Assembly (NCBI GenBank): GCA_916610825.1
Contig: OU744454.1
Span: forward strand, 87,001 to 151,000
Length of the DNA stretch: 64,000 bases
Reading direction: 5' to 3'
Origin: Haliclystus octoradiatus
Lineage: Eukaryota > Cnidaria > Staurozoa > Stauromedusae > Haliclystidae
Shown: positions 50,241 to 60,600 of the stretch, one piece after another
How the letters are laid out: every line of letters starts with the position of its first letter
Numbering within the stretch: position 1 is the first letter of the stretch
Translations under genes and position numbers: made by a program
The notes under the pieces: generated by a model
Told to the model about the DNA's origin: nothing
What the model saw: the letters and a program-made list of their open reading frames with translations, nothing else
Databases searched by the model: none

Positions 50241-53026
50241 GCTTCTAAAATATCCATTCTATTATGGAACATTGAAGGATATCAAGGATATACGAATAAA
50301 ACTCCATTGAAAAGTCCATTTCCTGACTCGGACATTATTATGCTTACAGAAACGTACATGACTGAAAGTCCATATATTGATAAATACTACTCCTACATAT
50401 CTCCAGCAATTAAATCTAATGAAAATGACCGATGTCCACGTCAAGGTCTGTTGCTGTTCTGCAAAGACTTTCTGAAACCAAAATTAATAACAACAGACCA
50501 CAACTATATTGCTATTGAAACTAGCATTGCAAATGTTATTTGCTTTTACTTCCGTCCAAATACAGCGATTGATATTATACTACATGAAATTATCAAGGTT
50601 ACTTCGCTTATTAGTAATAACAATCCAATCATTATAGCTGGCGATTTCAATTGCAGAATTGATAAGTCAAACCGTGGTTTGAAACTTATGCAACATTTGA
50701 TATCCTTAGATCTAACCTTATTAAACAATCCAGATGAACATACTTATACTAGTCCAAATGGAAGCAGCACTATCGATCTGTTTTTCTCAAACGCACCATG
50801 TGATTATTTTGAAGCCATCGATATTACACCTATTGTTACACGCAAACATCATCAGATCAATACATTATGGAATTTTCCTGCTGATATCATCACTGCTGTA
50901 GATCATCGTCCAAGATTAAAACGTGAAGTAGACATAGAAAAACTAATTAGACATCCATCACGTCGTAAAGCTGAAGAGGAATTAGAAAACGGAAATTTGG
51001 AAAATGCTCTATGCCACATTGAGCAGGCATTAATATCTTCATGCCCAACTTTTAATAATAAAAAACAAAAACACAAACCATGGTTTGACTATGACTGTAA
51101 ACTTGTGAAAAGAAAAACCCTACAAATATTTAACGAAGTAAAGTTTAACCCAAATGATCAAGTTCTCAGAGACCAATACCACAATCAAAGAAACATTTAC
51201 GTAAGGCTATTGAAATTGAAAAAGACAGAGTTCGAAGAAAAACAAACAATAAATCACTTGGAAAAGGTAGAGAAAAAGCCCTGGACTCTGTTTAAGACAA
51301 AACCAAATAAACAGGCAATTGCTACCCTCAGCAAGTACTAATAAACCATTTCAAAAATTTATTAGATCCAGAAAACAGTCCACCAATACTTGATAGTTAT
51401 AATGACAACGCCATTGATGAAACTTTATGGTACAACTGTCCATTCATTGAAGAAGATGTCTTGAACTCTATTCTCAAAACATCAGAGAAAAAAGCTCCAG
51501 GAGCGGATCTCATTACTAACGAGCACCTATATTTATCAGCGGATCAGTTGGTACCATTGTGGACCAAACTATTCAACTTATGTTTAAAAACTGGACGGAT
51601 TCCTGTTCGATGGAAAGACAGCATAATGAAAATACTTTACAAAGGTAAAGGAATGAAATCAGAGCCTGGTAACTACAGAGGAATAGCTCTACTTTGCTGC
51701 CCGATGAAAGTGTTTACCTCTCTCGTAAATAGGAGAATTGTTGAAAATGTTTTTGAGAAGATTCCATGGAATCAATTCGGCTTCCAAGAAGGTAAAAACA
51801 CCTTTATACCCTTACGCATCCTTATCAATGACATTAAATCAAAATTTAAAGAGAAACAAGGTACTCTTCTGTCAGTTTTTGTAGACTTTAGCAAGGCTTT
51901 CGATTCGGTTAGTAGGAAACTCCTGATTCAGAAATTACACAATCAATTTGATATTAAAGGACAGATTCTTAACGTCATCACAGATCTCCTTAAATGGAAT
52001 GCTATCAAATTAGATGACGGAGTTTCCTACACCGAATCAATATTACAGCATCACGGCGTTGCACAAGGAGATAGCCTCTCACCAACACTATTCATATTAT
52101 ATATTGCTGACCTTGCCACTGGTCTGGATTCTATACCAAATCTTACGTCACTATTTTTTGCTGATGACCTAGTTATCTATTCCAAAGATCATTCAACCAT
52201 CAAAGATGGCCTCTTATTCCTGGAAGATTGGTCAAGAAAAAACAAATTACTTGTAAATATGAATAAAACCAAAGCAATCAAATTCCGCAAAGGTGGCTAC
52301 ATACCATCTCATAACACATTCTATTTATATGATCAGAAAATCGAATTTGTAAAAGAATACACATATCTAGGTATCGTTTTAACACAAGCATTGTCTTTCC
52401 ACAATCACATTAAAGCAAAGAAACAGAAGGCTATGCTGGCAATTGCTACACTACAACATCTCCACAAAATATCCTTCTCTGTTGCTCTTGAAATATTCCA
52501 AATGAAAATATATCCTCTCCTAACATACGCTTTCCAAGTCATTTCCTTTTACTTAACGTCATCACAATTAGCCGATCTAAACACCGTCAAAAGTCATTTT
52601 ATTAAACGATCACTCAAAGTTTCTATTTATTCATCAAACTCTTTAACACATTTCCTCACGCAAGTCCCAACACTATCCACTGAACTTTCGCAAAAATTCT
52701 GTCTAAATCAATCTGCACTTAATACTGTAAATAATAACTTGTCAGCAAAAATTAGACAATGGATCACTGCTGGTGCACTATTATCTCCTATGGCCAACAT
52801 TACTTGGTGGAAACTATCAAACCAACCCAACAAGCACATTATTACTCGCTTATCGATGCATGGTTTTCATCATTTAATATGTGATGTGCAAACGTATCAT
52901 AAACCAACAAATAAATGTCATTGTAATGAATGTGGAAAAGAGGCTTCAAATTACCTTCATATTCTATCATGTCTCGCAATACCCAGCTATCAAGCATTTG
53001 TAAAAAGACGAGAGCAACACAATTGA
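50235..53026 (+). pseudogene. ORF2: AP endonuclease + reverse transcriptase, one frameshift
   Basis: APE domain: SILLWNIEGYQGY with the motif I Asn at about 50268, MLTETYM with the Glu at about 50352, IAGDFNCRID, and TSPNGSSTIDLFFS; the final SDH-type motif is altered to VDHRPR. RT domain: KKAPGADLITNEHL, YKGKGMKSEPGNYRGIALLC, VDFSKAFDSV, GVAQGDSLSPTLF, the catalytic FFADDLVIYS near 52156, and thumb EYTYLGIVL. The C-terminus has a CHCNECGKEASNYLHILSC zinc motif. The coding frame is broken once, near 51335, between the 50235-51341 and 51342-53026 parts; otherwise it is fully open, so the copy is young. Confidence 0.88.
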
Positions 53027-53256
53027 ATAGTTAAATGAATAAATAAATAAATAGAAAAAAAAAAATTAAAATTAAATAAATAAAATAATAAAAATCATAA
53101 TAATAATAAAAATTAAAAAAAAAAAAAAAAACTCTTATTCTTATTTTTATCAACAATATATATGTAAATAGTCTGAAATGTAACCTTTAGTGCCAACTAA
53201 AAGTCTACCCTGAATGGGTGAAATAAATGTATTAACTCTCTCTCTCTCTCTCTCTC

Positions 53257-53297
<41 letters not shown>

Positions 53298-53407
53298 TTG
53301 GTTTAATAAATAAATAAATTTATTTATTAAGAGCAAAACATCAATATAGTGCTCAATACCGGTAAGCAGAGCTGTATAGATATAAAATAAGAAAAGAGAC
53401 GTTTTCT

Positions 53408-53447
53408 CCGTTACTCGAAGTTTCGCGCTGTAGCGCTCCTCAGACGG
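53408..53447 (-). ncRNA. Hammerhead ribozyme, type I
   Basis: It has the same sequence as the plus-strand motif at 53474-53513 in inverse orientation: CCGT, CTGAGGA, GCGC-TACA-GCGC, GAAA, CU-UCG-AG, UA, ACGG. It forms one half of the head-to-head pair. Confidence 0.85.
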
Positions 53448-53473
53448 TTTTATTCATATTCATATGAATAAAA

Positions 53474-53513
53474 CCGTCTGAGGAGCGCTACAGCGCGAAA
53501 CTTCGAGTAACGG
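53474..53513 (+). ncRNA. Hammerhead ribozyme, type I
   Basis: CCGT at 53474-53477, CTGAGGA at 53478-53484, stem II GCGC-TACA-GCGC, GAAA at 53497-53500, stem III CU-UCG-AG, U and A at 53508-53509, ACGG at 53510-53513. Cleavage is expected after 53509. Confidence 0.87.
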
Positions 53514-53550
53514 AGAAAACGTCTCTTTTCTTATTTTATATCTATATATA

Positions 53551-53582
<32 letters not shown>

Positions 53583-53693
53583 GTTGATTTAGTAAATAAA
53601 TAAATTTATTTATTAAGAGCAAAACATCAATATAGTGCTCAATACCGGTAAGCAGAGCTGTATAGATATAAAATAAGAAAAGAGACGTTTTCT

Positions 53694-53733
53694 CCGTTAC
53701 TCGAAGTTTCGCGCTGTAGCGCTCCTCAGACGG
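53694..53733 (-). ncRNA. Hammerhead ribozyme, type I
   Basis: A third identical copy of the CTGAGGA hammerhead, in the direct repeat of the terminal unit. It has all core residues and the CCGU/ACGG stem I. Confidence 0.85.
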
Positions 53734-53745
53734 TTTTATTCATAT

Positions 53746-53777
<32 letters not shown>

Positions 53778-53936
53778 GTACTTATGTTGTCTGTACTGTT
53801 TTCATAGTGCTCAATGACATTTGTGAGCGCAGAGCTATATATAATTAAATTAATTGGAAAAACACAATTTGTTTTTCCAATTAATTTAATTATATATATA
53901 TATATATAAAAGGAGTCAAAGACTACACATTCATAA

Positions 53937-53976
53937 TTGTTACTAATAGTTTCATGCTTACGCAATCATCAGACAA
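53937..53976 (-). ncRNA. Hammerhead ribozyme, type I, at the PLE 3' end
   Basis: Minus strand: TTGT, CTGATGA, TGC-GTAA-GCA stem II with a GNRA loop, GAAA, CU-AUU-AG, UA, ACAA. Stem I UUGU/ACAA co-varies fully against CCGU/ACGG in the other copies. The partner at 55377-55412 on the plus strand keeps the core but has lost its 5' stem I strand. Confidence 0.85.
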
Positions 53977-54144
53977 ATAAACTAATTGATGAAAAACATA
54001 CAGTTCCGCCTATATCGATTTACAAACCTACAGTTATTGTTTAACAGAACAGAGGATTTTGATGCTAGAAATAAATTGCATTGTTGTTATTTCCTATTAT
54101 TGCTTGGTTAGTTATCACTGCATAAATAAATTAGAAAATATATA

Positions 54145-55369
54145 TTATGTTTTCACGGATTTATAATTAGTTAGGTAAAATTTATTCTCATGTCTACATT
54201 TGGAAATGAGTTCAGACTTTTTATTCAATAGATCATCTTTAGTGCAAATGATGTGGTACTTTTCAATTAGGCATAGATGACATTTTTTTTTATTTATTGC
54301 TGTATGCTTTCGCTTTAGCTAGGCAGGTCCATTCAATTTTGTAGTTTTCTTTCCTATCTTTTAGTCTCCAAATGTATTTCGAAAGTTGTGTGCTGTTAAT
54401 ATATTTTCTGTGTTTGAATGACATCATATGCTGAGTGTATCTTTGTTTGAAGGTTCCCTCCGTCAAACCGATGTAATTTTGACCTTCCTGATCTTCTGTC
54501 GTAGTAACTCTTGCCTTGTAAACGAGGCTTTCTGTGAGGCATTCATTGTTAAATGGGCAAGGCCGTTTTACCCTACAGTTGCATCGTTTAGTACAAGCCT
54601 GCTGATTTTTCTTTTCTCTGTTAATTATTTCGTTGTTATGGTTGGTTATAATGGTCTTCATGTTTGAGGTGCAGCTGTAGCTAACTTTAATAGTGTTGGC
54701 GTTGAATATTTTGCTTAACTCGTTCGACTTTGGAAAGTGTTTTTTAATAAGGTTTAGAAATGTTCGGCCGATGTTTGTTCTGACACTTTTATTATAGGGC
54801 GGATTAAACCATGTGATATTTCTGCACCTGTTTCGCTTGTTGCTGGTAATTGGTCGTTCGTGTCTTGGTTGATAGGCAAAATTTGTGTCGTGGCCACTTT
54901 CAATAAGGGCGTTCTCATAGCTGATTTTAGTATTTTCGAAAATAGTGTTGTTGGATGACAAATCAGATATTCTTTGATTAATGGCAATAGGTATGTGTTT
55001 TAGGATTGTTGGTGGATGGTTAGACTTGATGTTGATATATAGTGGGTCGTCGTTAGGTTTCCGATATGGTTGAAAGGTGCCATTATGTAGGTTGAAATTG
55101 ACATCCAAATAATCGACAGATTTCAAGTTGCATTTAGTTGTAATCTTTAGGCCACTCTCTTTAAATAGTTTTATTAATTTTTTCTTAAGCCTCTCTGCTT
55201 GTGGGCCGGGTTTATTCTTTAAGACTGCAAGGCCATCGTCTCTGTACATGCCAATGTACTCCTTCCCAAAAATTTTCCCAAGTTTATCAAGAATATAAAG
55301 TCCTACTAGCTCGCAAACTTCGGCCCCATCGTAACTGCCCATTGTTACATCGAAAAGGCTATCATTACC
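54145..55369 (-). pseudogene. PLE RT C-terminus and GIY-YIG endonuclease, one break
   Basis: On the minus strand: DVTMGSYDGAEVCELVGLYI, YRDDGLAVLKN (RT catalytic motif), VDYLDVNFNLHNGTFQPYRK, KRCNCRVKRPCPFNNEC (cysteine knuckle), then LVYKARVTT and GQNYIGLTEGTFKQRY (GIY-YIG). A frame 54290-55342 is intact. At 54283-54292 an A-run causes a break, after which [19 protein letters not shown] completes the usual C-terminus to a stop at 54145. The RT fingers and most of the palm are missing. Confidence 0.88.
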
Positions 55370-55499
55370 TTTCTACCTGATGATTGCGTAAGCATGAAAC
55401 TATTAGTAACAATTATGAATGTGTAGTCTTTGACTCCTTTTATTATATTTAGCTCTATCAAATGATATCGAGCACTATTTTTTGCTATTAGATAATATC

Positions 55500-56072
55500 T
55501 AATATATATATATATATACAGTATCAGTATAACCAATTGACTATGGCGTGACTAAAAGCTAAATTATATGTTCACACTTTTGACTTAAATCCAAATTTTG
55601 AGAAGAAATGTTTTCACTGTACATTCACATTTGCAATCTTTATTTTAACGTGACACGTGACTTCAATCAGCTAGCGCTAGTATTAAGAGGGGGGTTAGGT
55701 TAAGATTCGATTCTGGATTTCGTATCATTATTTGGCTGATGTTTCAAATTCTGCACGCCAAACAAATGTAAAGATAAGCATGTTTCAACTCAGATCTAAT
55801 GTGTTTGGTATATTGCTCCTTTGAATTGGTAATACATCTATCGGAAGCACGTAAAACACCATCAGTACAGCAAAAGAGATCAAAATAAATAAATAAATAA
55901 TAATTAATGCTCGTAGTTTCATCACGGTATATACAACGTCAAAGGTCACGTGGTCTTTGATCGGCCAAGCTGGTCATTACGCAAAGCATAATGGGAAAGT
56001 ACGTTGAGAACAGCTATTTCAAATAAATTAATATAGTTAGGTGATTGCTAATGTGGACTTGGATTTGAATTA
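55500..56072. other. Upstream region of the single-exon membrane protein gene
   Basis: A short TA run at 55503-55518 and an AAATAAAT run at 55885-55905. No further feature was recognised; the promoter of the next gene is presumably here. Confidence 0.4.
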
Positions 56073-57674
56073 ATGATGGCTTATCCTAGCAGCGCATGGA
56101 ACACAAGATTAAAACGCAAAAGATGTAGCCGATCAAGTGCCTTCAACTTGTTGACGTTGAGCGGATTATGGATATATTTTTTGCTTCGGTTAAACAACAA
56201 TGGTTACGTGGAAATCACAATTCAGCAATATTTATCAAACACTATCTCTAAGAAGTACAACGAATTAAGTAAAAATCAAAGTAATGGTCTGATGAAATTG
56301 AATAAAACAAAAATACAGTTCAAAGTGCCATGGCGATTTCATACCGATGACGACGGCTTTATATTTCCAAGCCTCGATCACATGAATACTCGTAAGAAAT
56401 ACATCATTTATGAAAGCAGAGGCTCATGGGCAGAACAAGTCTTGCAGTTTGAGAACGCTGTTATCTTTGCCTATTTATTAAACCGTACATTGGTTGTACC
56501 ATCATTGATCTCATACAATAATAGCACTCCTCTCTCTAGGGTCTTGGACTTATCAGCCCTTTCAAGAATTATTTCCTTGGTTTATGAAATCCCTCATCGC
56601 AAAAACAGAACACTGAAGCGGATCTGTCACGACCCTTTATTTGGCATTTGGTTGGATTACATGCCTTCAATTGAAAACATTCACTTATGGAGACAGCTTA
56701 GACAACAATATTTCACTCCGTTCGCAGTCAAAATCAACCGTGATAAAAACAAAAGGGAATCACAGACTGGATCACTGTGTCCTGGTAGTCGTGATTATTA
56801 CACCCGCTGGTTACCGCCGTTAAAGATCAAACCGTCCTACAGAGCCATTCTAACTGAGTTGTATGGCGTTAAAGAAGAAATTATTGAATTTCAAAGTAAC
56901 ACAATGCTTACTAGGGATCTGAGATTCTTTGATAAAGAAAGAACATGGCGCGCACAAGAAATCCTCGTATTTTACGTGCGCTTGTCAGTTGGAGTGAAAG
57001 TGAGGTTAAACTACATAGCCTCGCATGTTTTGGGATTATCCTATGATGCATTGATGATAGGAGAGAGGCTGGACGAGGCCAGTAAGAATATAACGCAGAT
57101 CTTGCTAGATACCGTCGATAGCACTATTGAACACGTAAGAAAGACTGTTTACGTCGATTGTTCGAGAGAGGATACAGCGGATGTCGTCAATGTTCTGCAG
57201 CGCAAAGGACATCGGGTAATTCATAGGGACAGTGTGATGAGATTGATTGAGAGGCATTATGGGAAACGATTGCTGATCGAAGAAAAAACATTTTTATCGC
57301 TGCTGTTATGCGCATACTCCAAAGTGTTTGACGCTGTACGAGGAACGAAATATTTATATTTCATAGAACATTTGCGCCTGCAAAACTCTTCGCTACGTGA
57401 CGGCTTAGTTGTAAATAAATTAAGTGTAAAATGGGCAAAGCATACCGTTAGACTCCAGCCTGTTGATATTATACATCACCCAACGCAAACTCAAGGCGGA
57501 ATTATCACAACTGAAAAGTTCACACGAAATCAGAGCAAAGAATTATTATTAAAAAAAAGATCAAACGTTAAAAAAACGAAAGACCAACTAAGTACAATGT
57601 TATGTTTGATGTGTAATTACTTCAAAAGGATATCTGGCGAACCGAGCTGCCCGGGGGTGAAGGGTTCATGTTAA
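56073..57674 (+). CDS. Type II membrane protein, O-fucosyltransferase-like (putative)
   Basis: 533 residues in one exon. A short basic N-terminus (RLKRKRCSRSS) is followed by one membrane segment (FNLLTLSGLWIYFLLRL, about 24-41), typical of Golgi type II enzymes. The lumenal part has YIIYESRGSWAEQVLQFENA and VIFAYLLNRTLVVPSL, the N-terminal pattern of GDP-fucose protein O-fucosyltransferase families (where GG.GNQ is usual). A C-terminal Rossmann-like half contains TVYVDCSREDTADVVNVLQ and FLSLLLCAYSKVFDAVRGTK. The HxRxxD-type catalytic motif is not evident, so activity is uncertain. Several N-glycosylation sequons are present. It converges on the FYVE gene, with stops 21 bp apart. Confidence 0.55.
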   Translation: MMAYPSSAWNTRLKRKRCSRSSAFNLLTLSGLWIYFLLRLNNNGYVEITIQQYLSNTISKKYNELSKNQSNGLMKLNKTKIQFKVPWRFHTDDDGFIFPSLDHMNTRKKYIIYESRGSWAEQVLQFENAVIFAYLLNRTLVVPSLISYNNSTPLSRVLDLSALSRIISLVYEIPHRKNRTLKRICHDPLFGIWLDYMPSIENIHLWRQLRQQYFTPFAVKINRDKNKRESQTGSLCPGSRDYYTRWLPPLKIKPSYRAILTELYGVKEEIIEFQSNTMLTRDLRFFDKERTWRAQEILVFYVRLSVGVKVRLNYIASHVLGLSYDALMIGERLDEASKNITQILLDTVDSTIEHVRKTVYVDCSREDTADVVNVLQRKGHRVIHRDSVMRLIERHYGKRLLIEEKTFLSLLLCAYSKVFDAVRGTKYLYFIEHLRLQNSSLRDGLVVNKLSVKWAKHTVRLQPVDIIHHPTQTQGGIITTEKFTRNQSKELLLKKRSNVKKTKDQLSTMLCLMCNYFKRISGEPSCPGVKGSC

Positions 57675-57695
57675 TTGATTTACTTATTAATTAAT

Positions 57696-60600
57696 TTAAT
57701 TATTAAATCTTTGTATAACTTTCATTAGTGTTTCCTTTGTCTGAGGGAATTGCACGATAGATGTCTTGGCCTCCATTTCATCATTCACCTTTTTCAGAAC
57801 AGAATGACATCTATCGAATAGTCTCGACTGGATCTCATCCGGCCTCGCTTGCTCGCGTGTATAAATCAACTTTTTATTTGATAACCTCTCTTTAATGATT
57901 TGATTGACAGCAGCATCATGAGCGAGCCAATCATCGCCTGTGTTGATTACGTGTTGTTTTAATTCTCCGTAACATGCTTGATCAACTTCGCTTACCCATC
58001 GCGCTACGTCATTGCTCTTCAATTGAAAAGCGGTGATTAAATGTAACGCTTCCAACCCTAACTGATGGCATATGATGTAGCTATTAGTTACAGTCTGTTT
58101 ATCGGCATACTCCTGAATTTCATCGAATGCTTCGTCCGGCAAGGCTCTCTTCAGAGTGTCTTTGATACCTTTAAAAATTACAACTTGATGGTTATAGAAA
58201 GTACATTTATCTTTTAGAATATTTCTCATTAACCTTGATTCAGTCTTTGTACTGACAGACACATCTTTTAGACTTTGGACCACAGCGAAGTAGCGCGACA
58301 ATGCATCTGATACGTCCACTTGTAGTTTTGCCATGGTAACAACCACCCCTTTTCCGTTCAAACCAACTTCGTTCCAATGTACACCATCTAAGGTCGCACT
58401 ATCTGCAGTCTCCTGGTAGCGCTGCAACGGACTATCGATTCGTATTTGCACTTCGTTTAGTTGAATGAGAACATCTCGAATGGAAATTAATCTATCTTCG
58501 ACGGCTGCGGTGTTGTGGTCAGTGGCATAATGGTGTTGTACCTGCAGTTCTTCGATTTCTTCATGGCACAAGAGGCAAACGGCCAAGTACGTGCAGATGG
58601 CTGGTTCCTTATCAGGGCAACCAACAAAACCGATCAAGGACCAATCTGGCTGATGAGTGACGTCATCAAAGTAGACCATCAGTTCATTCTTGATGCATTG
58701 ACCGCAGTAGATGGATCCGCAGACACTAGAGCGGAGAGAGATATTAAACACAACAAATAACAAACTCTGTTCAAAAATGAACTGCAAATATGCCAACAGA
58801 GTTGTCAGTCCATCGAATAGCCTTTCCGAAGATGTGATTTCTTCAAAATCTTTTGAAATATTCCATACAAAGCTTAACAAAGTTAATTTATCTGTGTAGT
58901 TACTCTAGTTAAATCAGTTGCTGAGTAATCAATTATTGATATTTCTCTGTACGTAATGTTTTATTTTTAGAATTTTAAAGGCCGCATGTAAGTGAGAATG
59001 CATTTGAAAATTCCCCTTTGTCTCACTTGCCTGTCAGCCATTGTGCTACAAATATGTATAGGTCTATATACATACAAATCTGAAGCACACTTACCGGCAG
59101 TGACGCTTAGCTTTGAGAAATGAGAATTTAAGATTACATCGTGCACACCACTCCACTTCAGAGGCGTCCTGCAAAAAAAAAAAACTGCTTAATACGGCCA
59201 CCTGTCCAGAGCAGCCATCAATTAACTATCAGTAATGACGTAACGCACCAGCCATTTGCTTGATTTCTGCCAGTCTGGAATCTTCACGATTGAGATTGTT
59301 TCAGCTAGAGACGAGTGGAACTTGGATGCTTTTACGTGAGTTTTGAATCCAGTCAGAAGACGAGTGATCTCTTTCAAAGGGTTAATGCGTCGACTGCACC
59401 GTAGCTCTGACATGAGGGACGTGAGACAGCGTGTCTGGCCAATAGACTGTACCTGTAGGTCTGCACACAGGAAACAGACCTAAAATAGAATTCATGGAAC
59501 TTCAGTAATAATATTTCATTGCTTTCTTTGATAATTCAAATGCAGCGACAGTGTATCGCCAGTATCGGTACCGGAACACTTAATTTTTGAGATTGCAGAT
59601 GCCACTTTCCATACAAACGCTTTTGGCTTTTTGTCTCTGCCTAATATCACCATGGCCATTTCAAGCTCAATAGGATAGCAGCTCAGTAAGGCTAGTAGTA
59701 ACTGATGAATTAATTATCTTAAATTAAACAAACAAATAGTTCATACTCTCTGTGAACTATGCTCTGATAACACCACGAGAGGCACGTAAGGAGAAAAAGA
59801 GAAGGCATCAGAAAATTACGAGCCACCTTAGCATACATTACATTTATACATTAGCATAGTTCACGGAAAGTATGAACTATTTGGTTTAGAACATAGCCAG
59901 CCCCGATTTGTGACTGTTAGGTACATTTTTTCAGAGCATTTTCTGATCATACAAACCATGATCAAGTATAGTCGAGAGCTGTACACTTGCCTTTTTAAAA
60001 TCAACTAAAAGCTATGAAGAAAAATTGATATCGAGAAATTTATATTTCTCTTCTTCAAATTAAAAGGATGGAGGCTTAACATCGTTTTCTTACATAATCA
60101 TGGATTCTTATCTTTAAACAATATGTTCTATTTTCTTATGTGTGTTATTCATTATGGAAAACTGACTGGGAAAATTTGAAAAGGAAAAGAAAATGTTTCT
60201 CAACTATAATATTAAGAACTTTGTAAAAAGCTGTGAACGCGAAGAAAGAAATGAAACAAAGAAAGATTATATTTTGGTTCTGGTAGTTTATCGAAAGCTT
60301 TCCTTTCTATGCCAGGAAGTTGGAACTATATCTAGGAAGTAGGAACTTGTACAAAATGGCCATAAAAGGATGAGGGGATATATTAATGAAATGAATTTAT
60401 GTTATGTTATGTTTTCACAATTATCAATACAGTAAAAGTCAGGCAAATTGTTTTTGAATTGTTAATTTGTGCAAAATATTTCTATACACTTAAACATGTT
60501 TGTCTACTGGTTCAGATAATTCTCCTGCAAGCCATTTGATTTATTTGAACAACTGAGAAACTGCATGAAACAGTAACTCAATGAAATTGTATATGACTCT

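Larger units (their letters stand above)
49215..53245 (+). mobile_element. Near-intact non-LTR retrotransposon (ORF1, APE, RT)
   Basis: A two-ORF element of the APE-RT type lies here, starting where the right-hand hammerhead is cut (about 49214). It ends after an A-rich 3' region (53045-53130) and a CT repeat near 53240. ORF1 and ORF2 follow without overlap. The clade (L2/CR1/jockey group versus other APE elements) was not determined. Confidence 0.85.
53266..53770. mobile_element. Array of PLE terminal repeats, two inverted and one direct
   Basis: The segment TTTATTAAGAGCAAAACATC, AATATAGTGCTCAATACCGG and AAGCAGAGCTGTATAGATAT, leading into a hammerhead, occurs at about 53321-53450 and again at about 53610-53740. 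Between them, 53459-53546 is the exact inverse of the first hammerhead and its flank, giving a palindrome centred near 53460. TA and AAT runs separate the units. Confidence 0.8.
53909..55450 (-). mobile_element. Penelope-like element copy B, 5'-truncated, inverted ends
   Basis: The ends are inverse to each other: GGAGTCAAAGACTACACATT at 53912 and AATGTGTAGTCTTTGACTCC at 55418-55437, each next to a hammerhead core. The RT/GIY-YIG coding region runs on the minus strand between them. At the right, the RT frame (KGNDSLFDV) is joined directly to the hammerhead at about 55370, as in copy A, so 5' truncation onto an inverted terminus recurs. Confidence 0.85.

Noticed and set aside
55345..55536. 63-codon minus frame beyond the PLE RT
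   Set aside because: It runs over the hammerhead and a TA repeat; the RT frame proper is in another phase and ends at about 55369.
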